A model generated the notes under the pieces. The model was not told the origin of the DNA. It searched no databases and saw nothing but the letters and a program-made list of their open reading frames with translations. The position numbers and the translations under genes are program-made. 32,314 bases of DNA, from the NCBI RefSeq assembly GCF_031181555.1, contig NZ_JAPSKQ010000066.1:1-32314 (forward strand). Reading direction: 5' to 3'. This stretch comes from Streptomyces sp. Its GTDB lineage: Bacteria; Actinomycetota; Actinomycetes; Streptomycetales; Streptomycetaceae. Positions 7,182 through 15,368 of the stretch are shown here, in pieces (position 1 is the stretch's first letter; each line of letters opens with the position of its first letter).

Positions 7182-8039
7182 TCAGGCTCCGCCGGTCCCC
7201 GGCACCGGGAACGCCCCGGTCGCGCGCCGCGTGATCTCGCCGTACACCTCGGGGTCCGTCATGAACTCGCCGAGGACGCAGGTCTTCCGGCTGCCGTGGT
7301 AGTCGCTGGATCCCGTCACCAGGAGTCCCAGCTCCCGCGCCAGGCCCCGCAGCCTCGCCCGCGTCTCGGGGTCGTGGTCCATGTGGTCGACCTCGATGCC
7401 GTCGAGGCCGGCCTCGGCCAGTTCGGCGATCGCGGACTCCGGCACGGTCCGGCCCCGCTTGCTCGCGGCCGGGTGCGCGAACACCGCGACCCCGCCCGCG
7501 CCCTTGATCAGCCGCAGGGCCTCGAAGGGATCGGTCTCGTGCTTCTCCACGTAGGCCCGGCCGCCGTCGGCCAGCCACTCCTGGGTGAACGCGTCGCTCA
7601 CGGTCGGTACGACGCCCAGCTCGACGAGTGCGGTGGCGACGTGCGGGCGCCCCACCGACCCGTCGCCGGCGATCCGTGCGACCTGCTCCCAGGTGACGGG
7701 CACGCCCAGCGCGTTGAGCTTGGAGATCATGCCCTGGGCCCGCGGCACCCGGTCGTCCCGGACCAGCTCGCGCTCGGCGAGCAGCGCGGGCTCCTCGGGA
7801 TCGAAGAGGTAGGCCAGCACGTGCATGCTGACGCCGTCGAGCCGGCAGGAGAGTTCCGCGCCGGTGACCAGCGTGAGTCCCGCGGGCAGCGCGGCGAGAG
7901 CCTCGGCGTGTCCGCGGGTGGTGTCGTGGTCGGTCAGCGCGATGACGTCGAGACCGGCGGCGGCGGCCTTGCGGACCAGGTCGGCCGGCGTGTCCGTGCC
8001 GTCGGACGCGGTGGAGTGGGTGTGCAGGTCGATGCGCAC
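7182..8039 (-). CDS. PHP-domain metal-dependent phosphoesterase, 285 aa
   Basis: PHP fold with the metal ligands visible: H6-T-H8 and Asp13, D37-H38-D39 in ALTDHDT, Glu62, His73, the HPAA motif and the C-terminal GSSDYHG. It matches the TrpH/YciV (RNase AM, 3',5'-nucleoside bisphosphate phosphatase) group by length and motif order. Cytoplasmic. The GTG start at 8039 has GGAG 9 nt upstream. It is followed at 48 bp by the MarC-like gene. The exact substrate (short RNA 5' ends or pAp-like nucleotides) is inferred from the family only. Confidence 0.92.
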   Translation of the reverse strand: MRIDLHTHSTASDGTDTPADLVRKAAAAGLDVIALTDHDTTRGHAEALAALPAGLTLVTGAELSCRLDGVSMHVLAYLFDPEEPALLAERELVRDDRVPRAQGMISKLNALGVPVTWEQVARIAGDGSVGRPHVATALVELGVVPTVSDAFTQEWLADGGRAYVEKHETDPFEALRLIKGAGGVAVFAHPAASKRGRTVPESAIAELAEAGLDGIEVDHMDHDPETRARLRGLARELGLLVTGSSDYHGSRKTCVLGEFMTDPEVYGEITRRATGAFPVPGTGGA

Positions 8040-8160
8040 GACGCGTTACTCCAATGCGGCGACGGAACGGACGGGGACGCTTCAGGATAACCGGATTTTC
8101 ACCATCCCCTGTCACACCCGAACCCGCCCTGCGCCCCCTACGCACGCGTGATGAGCCGCC

Positions 8161-8187
8161 CGGGGCCCGCCACCGGACCGGGCCCCG
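8161..8187 (-). terminator. 9-bp GC hairpin after the zinc-ribbon gene
   Basis: Arms 8161-8169 and 8179-8187 pair perfectly with a 9-nt loop. It lies 37 nt beyond the stop codon of the minus-strand gene at 8224. Confidence 0.5.
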
Positions 8188-8223
8188 CGCCTCCCGGGCC
8201 CGGAGCGACCCGGAGAACAGGCC

Positions 8224-8865
8224 CTACGCCTCCAGCAGGCGCGGCGACAGCGCCCCGCAGGGCACCAGCTCCACCTCGGCCCCGGCGTCCCGCAGATCGG
8301 TGAGCACCAGTTCGTCGTACATCAGCAGGCCGGACTGCTCCGGCCACACCACCGCCCACAGCCACATCCCGAGCGCCTCGCCCGCGAACACGGCGCGGTC
8401 GCCCGGGGTCTTGGAGACGTGCCAGAGCGGGGTCGGGCGGCCGGCGGCCAGGACCTTGGCCTCGGCCGGCTTCTCGACGTTCATGTACGGCCCCGGGTCC
8501 GGTCCGTCGATGCCCGCGTACCGCGCGCCGAGGCCGACACCCAGCTCCTCGGCCACCAGGATGAGTTCGCCCATGCCGCCGAGCGGCCCGGGCCCGGTGC
8601 ACGCGACGGCGGTCGCACGGCCCCCGCTGCGGTCGTCGCCCGCGCAGGCCACGCCCGTGAACAGCCAGCCCACCGGCAGCGGCCACGGCATCCACACCGG
8701 CACCTTCGTGCGGTGCACGACCACCTCGAGGGCTTCGACGCTGGGTGGTATCACGGGCTGCATCGGATGCACGGCCCCGTGCACGTCGCACTGCCAGGCG
8801 TCGGAGAAGAGGCCGGGAGCCCTGACCCGGCCACCGCACTTCGGGCAACTGGGTTCGCCCCTCAT
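8224..8865 (-). CDS. Conserved actinobacterial protein with N-terminal zinc-ribbon motif, 213 aa
   Basis: Residues 7-29 hold a probable zinc site: Cys7-x2-Cys10 and Cys26-x2-His29. The rest is a globular, Trp/Pro/Gly-rich domain with no catalytic motif I can name (it may be the family called DUF6758; I am not certain). No membrane segment apart from a short hydrophobic patch (about 55-75), and no signal peptide. It is monocistronic by context: the gap to the PHP gene is 184 bp with a hairpin, and it is divergent from the MFS exporter. Upstream of ATG 8865 there is no good Shine-Dalgarno sequence. Function unknown. Confidence 0.8.
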   Translation of the reverse strand: MRGEPSCPKCGGRVRAPGLFSDAWQCDVHGAVHPMQPVIPPSVEALEVVVHRTKVPVWMPWPLPVGWLFTGVACAGDDRSGGRATAVACTGPGPLGGMGELILVAEELGVGLGARYAGIDGPDPGPYMNVEKPAEAKVLAAGRPTPLWHVSKTPGDRAVFAGEALGMWLWAVVWPEQSGLLMYDELVLTDLRDAGAEVELVPCGALSPRLLEA

Positions 8866-8955
8866 AGGGCCCCACGGTCCTACCCCTGCCGCGTCACGTC
8901 AAGGACGATCACCCGTCCGGACGGAATCGGCCACGGCGACCCAACTAGATGTAGC

Positions 8956-8985
8956 TTGCATTAATTAGCTCGGCTAACTTATCGT
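8956..8985 (+). promoter_or_regulatory. MFS promoter with inverted repeat in the spacer
   Basis: TTGCAT (8956-8961) and TATCGT (8980-8985) are separated by 18 nt. Inside the spacer lies TTAGC-TCG-GCTAA (8965-8977), a perfect 5-bp inverted repeat that extends imperfectly outward. The region is markedly AT-rich. It looks like a repressor operator, although no regulator gene is adjacent. Confidence 0.5.
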
Positions 8986-9048
8986 GTGTAAACACCAACC
9001 ATCTGTCGGTCATCCGGCACCCTGCCATGTCCCGGATTGGAGCACCCC

Positions 9049-10311
9049 ATGGATTCCGTCGACGCGGGAGCGGGCGGCATTCTCCGGCAGCCGAAGGCCG
9101 TGTGGGCGACGGCCGGTGCGTCCGTCGTCGCCTTCATGGGGATCGGGCTCGTCGACCCGATCCTGCCCTCCATCGCGGAGGGCCTCGACGCCACCGCCGG
9201 CCAGGTCTCCCTGCTGTTCACCTCCTACTTCCTCATCACCGCCCTCGCGATGCTGGTGACCGGCTTCGTCTCCAGCCGCATCGGCGGCCGGAAGACCCTG
9301 CTGCTCGGCCTCGCGTTCGTCGTGGTCTTCGCGGGACTCGCCGGCACCTCGGGATCGGTCGGGGAACTGGTCGGCTTCCGGGTCGGCTGGGGACTCGGCA
9401 ACGCCCTGTTCGTCTCCACGGCCCTCGCGGTCGTCGTCGGCGCGGCGGCCGGGGGCAGCGCGGCGGCGATCCTGCTCTACGAGTCCGCCCTCGGCCTCGG
9501 CATGGCCTGCGGGCCGTTGCTGGGCGCGCTGCTCGGCGACGCGAGCTGGCGCTACCCGTTCTTCGGCACGGCCTTCCTCATGGCGGTCGGCTTCCTGTGC
9601 ATCGCGGTGTTCCTGAAGGAGCAGCCGAGGCCGGCCCGCAGGACCTCGCCGCTCGACCCGCTCAGGGCGCTGGGCCACGGCGGACTGGCCTCGGCCGCGG
9701 TCTCGGCGTTCTTCTACAACTACACGTTCTTCACGGTGCTGGCCTTCACGCCGTTCGTGCTGGACATGTCCCCGTACCGGTCCGGTGCGGTGTTCTTCGC
9801 CTGGGGCGTGCTGCTGGCCGTCTTCTCGGTGATCGTGGCACCGCGGCTGCAGAGGCGCTTCGGCTCGCTGAAGGTGCTGGGCGGCTCGCTGGTGCTGCTC
9901 GCGGCCGACGTGCTCGTGCTCGGGTACGGCGACCACACCACCGCCGTCGTCTGCACCGTCCTGTCCGGCGCCTTCATCGGCGTGAACAACACGGTGTACA
10001 CCGAGCTGGCGCTCGGGGTGTCGGACGCGCCGCGCCCGGTGGCGAGCGCCGGGTACAACTTCGTGCGCTGGTTCGCGGCGGCGGCCGCGCCCTGGTTCGC
10101 GCCGAAGCTCGAGGAGTGGACCGACGCGCACGTCCCGTTCGTGGCCGCGGCGGTCACGGCGGTGCTGGGCGCGCTGGTGGTCGCCGTGCGGCGCGCGGCG
10201 CTCACGCTCCCCCGGCCCCTCGGCACCGACCGCGCAGGGGGGACCCCCACCGCGGAGGAGCGGGAGACGCGGCACGCGGCGGAGGACGGCGTCACCGCCC
10301 TCACCAACTGA
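9049..10311 (+). CDS. MFS drug/metabolite efflux transporter, 420 aa
   Basis: Twelve predicted membrane spans in two halves of six, with a central loop near 195-210 (PRPARRTSPLDPLRALG). The segment SSRIGGRKTLLLG after span 2 is the MFS motif A loop, and the FRVGWGLGNAL region resembles motif B. The overall pattern fits proton-driven exporters of the 12-span DHA1 type. The last ~35 residues are polar and cytoplasmic. ATG 9049 was chosen over TTG 9037 because GGAG (9039-9042) sits 6 nt before it. Convergent with the SUFU gene. Substrate unknown. Confidence 0.9.
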   Translation: MDSVDAGAGGILRQPKAVWATAGASVVAFMGIGLVDPILPSIAEGLDATAGQVSLLFTSYFLITALAMLVTGFVSSRIGGRKTLLLGLAFVVVFAGLAGTSGSVGELVGFRVGWGLGNALFVSTALAVVVGAAAGGSAAAILLYESALGLGMACGPLLGALLGDASWRYPFFGTAFLMAVGFLCIAVFLKEQPRPARRTSPLDPLRALGHGGLASAAVSAFFYNYTFFTVLAFTPFVLDMSPYRSGAVFFAWGVLLAVFSVIVAPRLQRRFGSLKVLGGSLVLLAADVLVLGYGDHTTAVVCTVLSGAFIGVNNTVYTELALGVSDAPRPVASAGYNFVRWFAAAAAPWFAPKLEEWTDAHVPFVAAAVTAVLGALVVAVRRAALTLPRPLGTDRAGGTPTAEERETRHAAEDGVTALTN

Positions 10312-10341
10312 CCGGGACCGGAAAGGCGTTGGTGAGCTTGC

Positions 10342-10926
10342 TCACTCCAGCGGGACGGACGTGCGGGCGGGATCCCGCAGGTCCGTGCCCTGCGTCAGCC
10401 AGCGCTCCTGGAGGGCCTGGGCACCGTGCACCCGCTTCCAGGCGGCCTCGTTCGGGGTCATGGGCAGCAGCGGCAGGAACCGCACGGGGTCCAGGGGCGC
10501 GTCGAGTTCCAGGTCCTCCACCAGGCCGCCGGGCTCGGCGACCAGGACCGAGGTGAACGGAGCGCCGGGCCACAGCGGCTCACCGACGTCCAGGGAGGCG
10601 CCGGGAGCCACGACCACTCCCTCGACCTGCGGGGACGCGGCCAGCACGGCGAGCGGGCGGAGCACCTTGTCGGTGTCGGCGAGGCCGGCCCGGACGGACA
10701 GCACCAACTCGGCGCGCGGCCCCTTGACCGGGTCCGCGACCACGGCCGTGGGGTCGGTCATGGGCTGTGCGGACATGCCGAGGGTGGCGTAGCGCACGAT
10801 GTCGCCCTCGTGGAAGCGCAGCACCTCGATGCGGTCCGTGCCCAGGAAGGTGACCGCCGCGCGCGCGTCCGGTTCGCCCAGCGCCGTACGCAGCCGGGCC
10901 TCGACCAGAGGAAGAACATCAGCCAT
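10342..10926 (-). CDS. Suppressor-of-fused (SUFU) domain protein, 194 aa
   Basis: Resembles bacterial SUFU-like proteins, in which the domain stands alone: an N-terminal helix (MADVLPLVEARLRTALG), a beta-rich middle with GTDRIEVLRF and RAELVLSVRAG, and a C-terminal LLPMTPNEAAWKRVHGAQAL segment typical of the family (about 160-180). Cytoplasmic. ATG 10926 has no ribosome site but TATGCT sits 6 nt upstream, indicating a leaderless transcript; an ATG 33 nt upstream would overlap this promoter. Such genes are sometimes immunity or scaffold proteins, but no toxin gene is adjacent. Function unknown. Confidence 0.8.
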   Translation of the reverse strand: MADVLPLVEARLRTALGEPDARAAVTFLGTDRIEVLRFHEGDIVRYATLGMSAQPMTDPTAVVADPVKGPRAELVLSVRAGLADTDKVLRPLAVLAASPQVEGVVVAPGASLDVGEPLWPGAPFTSVLVAEPGGLVEDLELDAPLDPVRFLPLLPMTPNEAAWKRVHGAQALQERWLTQGTDLRDPARTSVPLE

Positions 10927-10932
10927 GCGGCG

Positions 10933-10938
10933 AGCATA
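10933..10938 (-). promoter_or_regulatory. Probable -10 box of a leaderless promoter
   Basis: TATGCT on the minus strand, six nt before ATG 10926. TTTGCC lies 16 nt further upstream as a weak -35. Confidence 0.5.
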
Positions 10939-11135
10939 GAACTCGTCAGTACCGGGCAAAGCAACGCCTTGACACGCCGGTCGGCTGATACGCTTGCCCG
11001 GTGGTTCGGGGCAGCACGCAGAAGCGTCGCGATCGAGTCCCGACGCCGATGTGACACTCCCCGTCTACAGGGGGATCCCCCAGGGGATCGTGGATCGTCC
11101 CTCACGAGGGACCGGCCGGAGGAGGTGGGGCTGGC

Positions 11136-11183
11136 ATGGACCGAAGTCGACCGTGCAGTATCACCCGCTCTTCCGCCCGCTGA
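11136..11183 (+). CDS. Possible upstream leader peptide of corA, 15 aa
   Basis: ATG 11136 follows GGAGGAGG (11119-11126) with 9 nt spacing, a better ribosome site than many real genes here. The encoded peptide is MDRSRPCSITRSSAR, Arg/Ser-rich, ending at TGA 11181. The stop overlaps a further ATG-TAG minimal ORF. It sits directly after the hairpin cluster in the corA leader, about 240 nt before corA. It may be a regulatory leader peptide, as known for magnesium transporter leaders in enterobacteria, or a chance frame. Confidence 0.3.
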   Translation: MDRSRPCSITRSSAR

Positions 11184-11425
11184 TGTAGCCGTTTCTCTCC
11201 TGGCTGCCGCCTCTCGCACGCGCGTCTTCATCGGAAGAGCACTTCGTTTCGTTCTGCCTGATCTGCCCCAGTAGCTGTATCAGCGACGAAGCTCGCCACC
11301 GCGACGGTGCGGTGCTCCCCGCTTTGTGGACGTGTCAAACATCCGCAGTTCAGGACGTCCTCATTCCGGGTTGTTCCACCCGTCGTACCGGCGCCTTTCG
11401 TTGCCCGTCCGCGAAGGAGCCCGCC

Positions 11426-12544
11426 ATGTCGATGATCCGCGACCTGCGTGCCGTGGTCCGCCCCTCCTCCCGTGTCTCGCTGCGCAAGGAGAGCGGCCCG
11501 TACGACACCACCCGCGACCGTGCGACGACCAGTGCCGTCGTCGACTGCGCCGTCTACCGCGACGGCCGGCGCCTGGGGACCGAGGGCCCGCTCACCCCGC
11601 AGGAGGCGATGCGTCTGGTGCGTCGCGACGGGGGCTTCGTGTGGATCGGTCTGCACGAGCCGACCGAGGCCGAATTCGCCGGTATCGCCCGCGAGTTCGG
11701 GCTGCACCCGCTGGCCGTGGAGGACGCCGTCCAGGCCCACCAGCGGCCCAAGCTGGAGCGCTACGACGACTCGCTGTTCACGGTCTTCAAGACCATCCAC
11801 TACCTCGACCACGACCGGCTCAACTCCAGCAGCGAGGTCGTCGAGACCGGCGAGGTGATGTGCTTCACCGGCCGGGACTTCTTCATCACCGTCCGGCACG
11901 GCGGACAGGGTTCCCTGCGGGCCCTCAGGCACCGTCTGCAGGACGACCCCGAGCTGCTGGCCAAGGGCCCCTCGGCCGTGCTGCACGCCATCGCCGACCA
12001 CGTCGTGGACGGCTACATCGCGGTCGCCGACGCGGTGCAGGACGACATCGACGAGGTCGAGACGGAGGTGTTCTCGCCGGGCCGCAAGGGCAGCCCGCGC
12101 GGTACGGACGCCGGACGGATCTACCAACTCAAGCGCGAGGTGCTGGAGTTCAAGCGGGCCGTGGCGCCGCTGCTGCGGCCGATGCAGCTGCTGAGCGAGC
12201 GGCCGATGCGGCTGATCGACCCGGAGATCCAGAAGTACTTCCGGGACGTCGCCGACCACGTGGCGCGGGTGCAGGAGCAGGTCATCGGCTTCGACGAACT
12301 GCTGAACTCCATCCTCCAGGCCAACCTCGCCCAGGCCTCCGTGGCGCAGAACGAGGACATGCGCAAGATCACCTCGTGGGCCGCCATCATCGCCGTGCCG
12401 ACGATGGTCTGCGGGGTGTACGGGATGAACTTCGACCACATGCCCGAGCTGCGCTGGAAGTACGGCTACCCGCTGGTCCTGGGCATCACGGTGGCCATCT
12501 GCCTGGGCATCCACCGCACGCTCAAGCGCAACGGCTGGCTCTGA
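11426..12544 (+). CDS. CorA family magnesium/cobalt transporter, 372 aa
   Basis: CorA forms a pentameric Mg2+/Co2+ channel. Here a large cytoplasmic alpha/beta N-domain (about 35-200) leads into long helices, and the C-terminus carries two membrane spans. The signature GMN is at 333-335 (VYGMNFDHMPEL), in the periplasmic loop between the spans, and the basic tail HRTLKRNGWL is typical. The ATG has GAAGGAG (11413-11419) 6 nt upstream; homology-like sequence does not extend further. A long structured leader precedes it. CorA, the MgtE-N/CBS protein and DUF1003 lie within 5 kb, suggesting a shared cation-related role. Confidence 0.95.
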   Translation: MSMIRDLRAVVRPSSRVSLRKESGPYDTTRDRATTSAVVDCAVYRDGRRLGTEGPLTPQEAMRLVRRDGGFVWIGLHEPTEAEFAGIAREFGLHPLAVEDAVQAHQRPKLERYDDSLFTVFKTIHYLDHDRLNSSSEVVETGEVMCFTGRDFFITVRHGGQGSLRALRHRLQDDPELLAKGPSAVLHAIADHVVDGYIAVADAVQDDIDEVETEVFSPGRKGSPRGTDAGRIYQLKREVLEFKRAVAPLLRPMQLLSERPMRLIDPEIQKYFRDVADHVARVQEQVIGFDELLNSILQANLAQASVAQNEDMRKITSWAAIIAVPTMVCGVYGMNFDHMPELRWKYGYPLVLGITVAICLGIHRTLKRNGWL

Positions 12545-12565
12545 GGACCCCTGGGCGGGCCTGGA

Positions 12566-12571
12566 TAGGCT
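12566..12571 (+). promoter_or_regulatory. Probable -10 box of a leaderless promoter
   Basis: TAGGCT, then GGGCCC, then ATG 12578. No Shine-Dalgarno sequence is present. Confidence 0.5.
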
Positions 12572-12577
12572 GGGCCC

Positions 12578-13096
12578 ATGACAAGCCAGCTGCTCGACCG
12601 GGCCCTCATCGAGGAGGCCACGAAGAAGTCCGGCCTCATCTGGGTCGGGGTACCCGGCGTACCGGCCCGTGCGCTGTGGCACGTGTGGCACGAGGGTGCC
12701 GCGTGCGTGGTCGGCGACGGGCCCGGGGAACAGCCGCTGCCGGGGCTGGCCGACGGCGTGCGGGCCGAGGTGACGGTCCGCAGCAAGGACAAGGGCGGCC
12801 GGCTGGTCTCCTGGTCCGCGCGGGTCGTGGAGCTGCCGTCCGGCTCCGAGGAGTGGACGGCCGCCGTCGCCGAGCTCAAGGGCAAGCGGCTGAACGCGCC
12901 CGACGGCGAGGCGATGACCGAGCGCTGGTCGCGCGAGTGCCGGGTGCTGCGCCTGGAGCCGACCGGGGAGACGGCGCCGCTGCCCGACGGCTCGCTGGCC
13001 GAGCCGCCGCTGCCGACGCCGGTGACGACCCGCAGGCCGGTCCCGGCGGGACTGCCCCGGCTGCTGCTGAAGAAGAAGAGGCGCCGACGGGGCTAG
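12578..13096 (+). CDS. Conserved hypothetical protein with basic tail, 172 aa
   Basis: A soluble protein with a Trp-rich N-terminal half (LIWVGVPGVPARALWHVWHEG), a central segment suggesting a small beta-barrel (flavin-reductase-like split barrels look similar, but this is a guess), and a Pro-rich linker ending in the cluster KKKRRRRG. The basic end could bind nucleic acid or membrane phosphates. It starts 33 bp after corA and has its own leaderless-type promoter. It is convergent with the lipoprotein gene, 7 bp between stops and no hairpin. I do not recognise a named family. Confidence 0.75.
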   Translation: MTSQLLDRALIEEATKKSGLIWVGVPGVPARALWHVWHEGAACVVGDGPGEQPLPGLADGVRAEVTVRSKDKGGRLVSWSARVVELPSGSEEWTAAVAELKGKRLNAPDGEAMTERWSRECRVLRLEPTGETAPLPDGSLAEPPLPTPVTTRRPVPAGLPRLLLKKKRRRRG

Positions 13097-13103
13097 CGCT
13101 CCG

Positions 13104-13868
13104 CTACGAGGTGGGGAGCTGCTTGCCGTAGTCCAGGGTCTCGCTCCTGGACGGCTCCTCCAGGGGGAAGTCGGTGCCCCAGGCGGAGAACGTGAGCGTG
13201 CCCGCCTGGCCGGCCCGCACCAGGCGCAGCGGATACGGCTTGCCCTCCAGCGAGACGTCCAGGGTGCCTCCGGAGCCCTTGTCGCCGGTGATGCGGACGG
13301 TGCGGACGCCCGCCTGCTCGTGGTGGCCGTCCGTGGCCAGCTTGCCGTGCAGGGTCAGCAGACCGCCGAGGAGGACGTCCTTGTCCGTGAAGCCGCTGAA
13401 CTTCTTGTACGAGGGATCGCCCTGCGGCACCTTCACGTACTTCTCGGCGAGCTTGCCGGCCGCCGCAGCGTCGGACTCCCCGCCGCCCCCGCCGTCCCCG
13501 CCGTCCTCCTGGCCCCAGAACTCCGCCCCGGCCTTCAGGAAGAGCTCGTCGCCGATCCGCAGCAGGCGAAACGTCTCCCCCTCGGTGGTGACCGACCCGA
13601 TGCCGCCCTCGGACTTCAGCCGCATGTCGAGCGTGTAGCTGCGCCCGTTGGTGACCACGGTCCCGTGCAGCCGGACCGTGTCGACCGACTTCGCGGCCTT
13701 CTGGGTCCGGCTCTGGATCTCGCCGGCGGGCAGTCTGCCGACGCCGTTGGTGCCCTCGTTCGGATCCTCCTCGGAGCATCCCGTGAGCGCCGCCCCCGTC
13801 ACGAGCAGCGCGCACACGGCGCCCGCCAGCGTGGCCCTGCGGGAACGGTCCTGGGAGATCGGAGTCAC
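13104..13868 (-). CDS. Secreted lipoprotein, LprG/LppX-like, 254 aa
   Basis: The N-terminus has a basic region (QDRSRRATLAG), a hydrophobic core and the lipobox L-T-G-C with the lipidated cysteine at 31. It is followed by an acidic linker and a beta-rich domain (VDTVRLHGTVVTNGRSYTLDM and similar strands) as in the actinobacterial LppX/LprAFG-like lipid-binding lipoproteins. A Gly/Asp-rich insert lies near residue 125. GTG 13868 is chosen because it gives a normal-length signal peptide; GAGAGG lies 11 nt upstream. It is divergent from the MgtE-N/CBS gene. Role: membrane-anchored extracellular protein, possibly lipid or glycolipid binding. Confidence 0.85.
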   Translation of the reverse strand: MTPISQDRSRRATLAGAVCALLVTGAALTGCSEEDPNEGTNGVGRLPAGEIQSRTQKAAKSVDTVRLHGTVVTNGRSYTLDMRLKSEGGIGSVTTEGETFRLLRIGDELFLKAGAEFWGQEDGGDGGGGGESDAAAAGKLAEKYVKVPQGDPSYKKFSGFTDKDVLLGGLLTLHGKLATDGHHEQAGVRTVRITGDKGSGGTLDVSLEGKPYPLRLVRAGQAGTLTFSAWGTDFPLEEPSRSETLDYGKQLPTS

Positions 13869-14084
13869 AGGTGGGGCTGCCTCTCTGACGGGGGACCTGA
13901 ACGGCGTACCGCAGGGTACCGGGGGCATGTGATCCCAACGGAGCCAGTCCGTCCGGACCGGTCGCGAGGGCACGGCCGATCGGGACGGGCTAGCCTGAAG
14001 CCCACCCGAGCGGGCAATTCGGAAGACAAGCGCAGCAGGCAGTACCCCGTGACGAAACACCCCGCACGCAAAGGAGGCGCGGCC

Positions 14085-15368
14085 ATGGCAGCGGGCGCCC
14101 CCCGGTTCTTCGTCTCGCACCTCTCCGGTGTCGCCGTCTTCGATCCGGCCGGCGACCAGGTGGGACGCGTGCGCGACCTGGTCGTCATCCTGCGGGTCGG
14201 CCGGCGTCCGCCGAGACTGCTCGGGCTGGTGGTCGAACTCGCCACCCGCCGCCGTATCTTCCTGCCCATGAACCGGGTGACCGCCGTGCAGGCCGGGCAG
14301 GTCATCACCACCGGCGTGCTCAACGTCCGGCGCTTCGAGCAGCGGCCCACCGAACGGCTGGTCTTCGGTGAGCTCCTCGACCGGCGGGTGACGCTCGTGG
14401 ACGGCGGTGAGGAGGTCACCGTCCTGGACCTGTCGGTGCATCAGCTGCCGGCCCGCCGCGAATGGGAGATCGACCGCGTCTTCGTGCGCAAGGGGAAGAA
14501 GGGCGGCGCGTTCCGGCGCAGCAAGGGCGAGACGCTGACCGTCGAGTGGTCCGCGGTCACCGGTTTCTCCCTGGAGGAGCACGGGCAGGGCGCCGAGAAC
14601 CTGCTCGCCACCTTCGAGCAGCTGCGCCCCGCCGACCTGGCCAACGTCCTGCACCACCTCTCCCCCAAGCGGCGGGCCGAGGTCGCCGCCGCCCTCGACG
14701 ACGACCGGCTGGCCGACGTGCTGGAGGAGCTGCCCGAGGACGACCAGATCGAGATCCTCGGCAAGCTGAAGGAGGAGCGCGCCGCCGACGTCCTGGAGGC
14801 CATGGACCCCGACGACGCGGCCGACCTGCTCGGCGAGCTGCCCGAGGCGGACAAGGAGCGGCTGCTGAGCCTGATGCAGCCCGACGACGCGGCCGACATG
14901 CGGCGCCTGATGTCGTACGAGGAGCACACGGCGGGCGGTCTGATGACGACCGAGCCGATCGTGCTGCGGCCCGACGCGACCGTCGCCGACGCCCTCGCCC
15001 GCATCCGCAACCCCGACCTCTCCCCGGCGCACGCCGCGCAGATCTACGTCTGCCGCCCGCCCGAGGAGACCCCCACCGGCAAGTACCTGGGCACGGTCCA
15101 CTTCCAGCGCCTGCTGCGCGATCCCCCGTACACCCTGGTCGGCTCCATCCTGGACACCGATCTGCAGCCCCTGGAGCCGGACGCGGCGCTGCCCGTGGTC
15201 GCCGGGTTCTTCGCCGCGTACGACATGGTGGCGGCGCCCGTGGTCGACGAGGCGGGCGCGCTGCTGGGCGCGGTGACGGTGGACGACGTGCTGGACCACA
15301 TGCTGCCCGAGGACTGGCGGGAGACCGAGTTCCACCTCGACGAGGGGGTGGTGACCGATGGTTCCTGA
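14085..15368 (+). CDS. MgtE N-domain/CBS protein without the transport domain, 427 aa
   Basis: Domain order: two PRC-barrel-like segments (about 8-65 and 95-165), an MgtE intracellular N domain (about 170-275, with repeated DDxxAxxLxxLPExDxxxxL units) and a CBS pair (about 285-420, opening HTAGGLMTTEPIVL). In MgtE channels the N and CBS domains sense cytoplasmic Mg2+; here the five-helix channel domain is absent and the protein is soluble. ATG 14085 has AAAGGAGG 7 nt upstream (GTG 14049 in frame is less likely). The 3' end overlaps the DUF1003 gene by 11 nt, implying coupled translation. It probably senses Mg2+ and acts on a partner. Confidence 0.9.
   Translation: MAAGAPRFFVSHLSGVAVFDPAGDQVGRVRDLVVILRVGRRPPRLLGLVVELATRRRIFLPMNRVTAVQAGQVITTGVLNVRRFEQRPTERLVFGELLDRRVTLVDGGEEVTVLDLSVHQLPARREWEIDRVFVRKGKKGGAFRRSKGETLTVEWSAVTGFSLEEHGQGAENLLATFEQLRPADLANVLHHLSPKRRAEVAAALDDDRLADVLEELPEDDQIEILGKLKEERAADVLEAMDPDDAADLLGELPEADKERLLSLMQPDDAADMRRLMSYEEHTAGGLMTTEPIVLRPDATVADALARIRNPDLSPAHAAQIYVCRPPEETPTGKYLGTVHFQRLLRDPPYTLVGSILDTDLQPLEPDAALPVVAGFFAAYDMVAAPVVDEAGALLGAVTVDDVLDHMLPEDWRETEFHLDEGVVTDGS

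Larger units (their letters stand above)
10927..11425 (+). other. 499-bp region with a probable structured corA leader
   Basis: A TTGACA hexamer at 10969-10974 lies far upstream of corA but its best -10 (TACGCT, 10989) is only 14 nt away. Between 11057 and 11112 several strong hairpins can compete: CTCCCC with downstream G runs, the 12-nt palindrome at 11070-11081, and GTCCCT/AGGGAC at 11097-11112. A possible small ORF follows (11136-11183). Further on there is a 10-nt palindrome AGGACGTCCT (11352-11361). This is much longer than a typical Streptomyces 5' region. It does not show the landmarks of the M-box (ykoK) riboswitch that I could recognise. Confidence 0.45.

Noticed and set aside
6355..8145. 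596-codon minus-strand frame over MarC and PHP genes
   Set aside because: Arg/Gly/Pro-rich out-of-frame reading of two genes with clear motifs.
9010..10275. 421-codon antisense frame of the MFS gene
   Set aside because: Composition (Arg/Gly/Glu/His) is typical of antisense reading; the MFS frame has twelve spans and a ribosome site.
10332..10345. GTGAGC-TT-GCTCAC between MFS and SUFU genes as a terminator
   Set aside because: Only a 2-nt loop and 6-bp stem, overlapping the SUFU stop codon; too weak to call.
11043..11135. Known magnesium riboswitch (M-box) upstream of corA
   Set aside because: Hairpins are present but I could not recognise the conserved M-box elements, so no family name is given.
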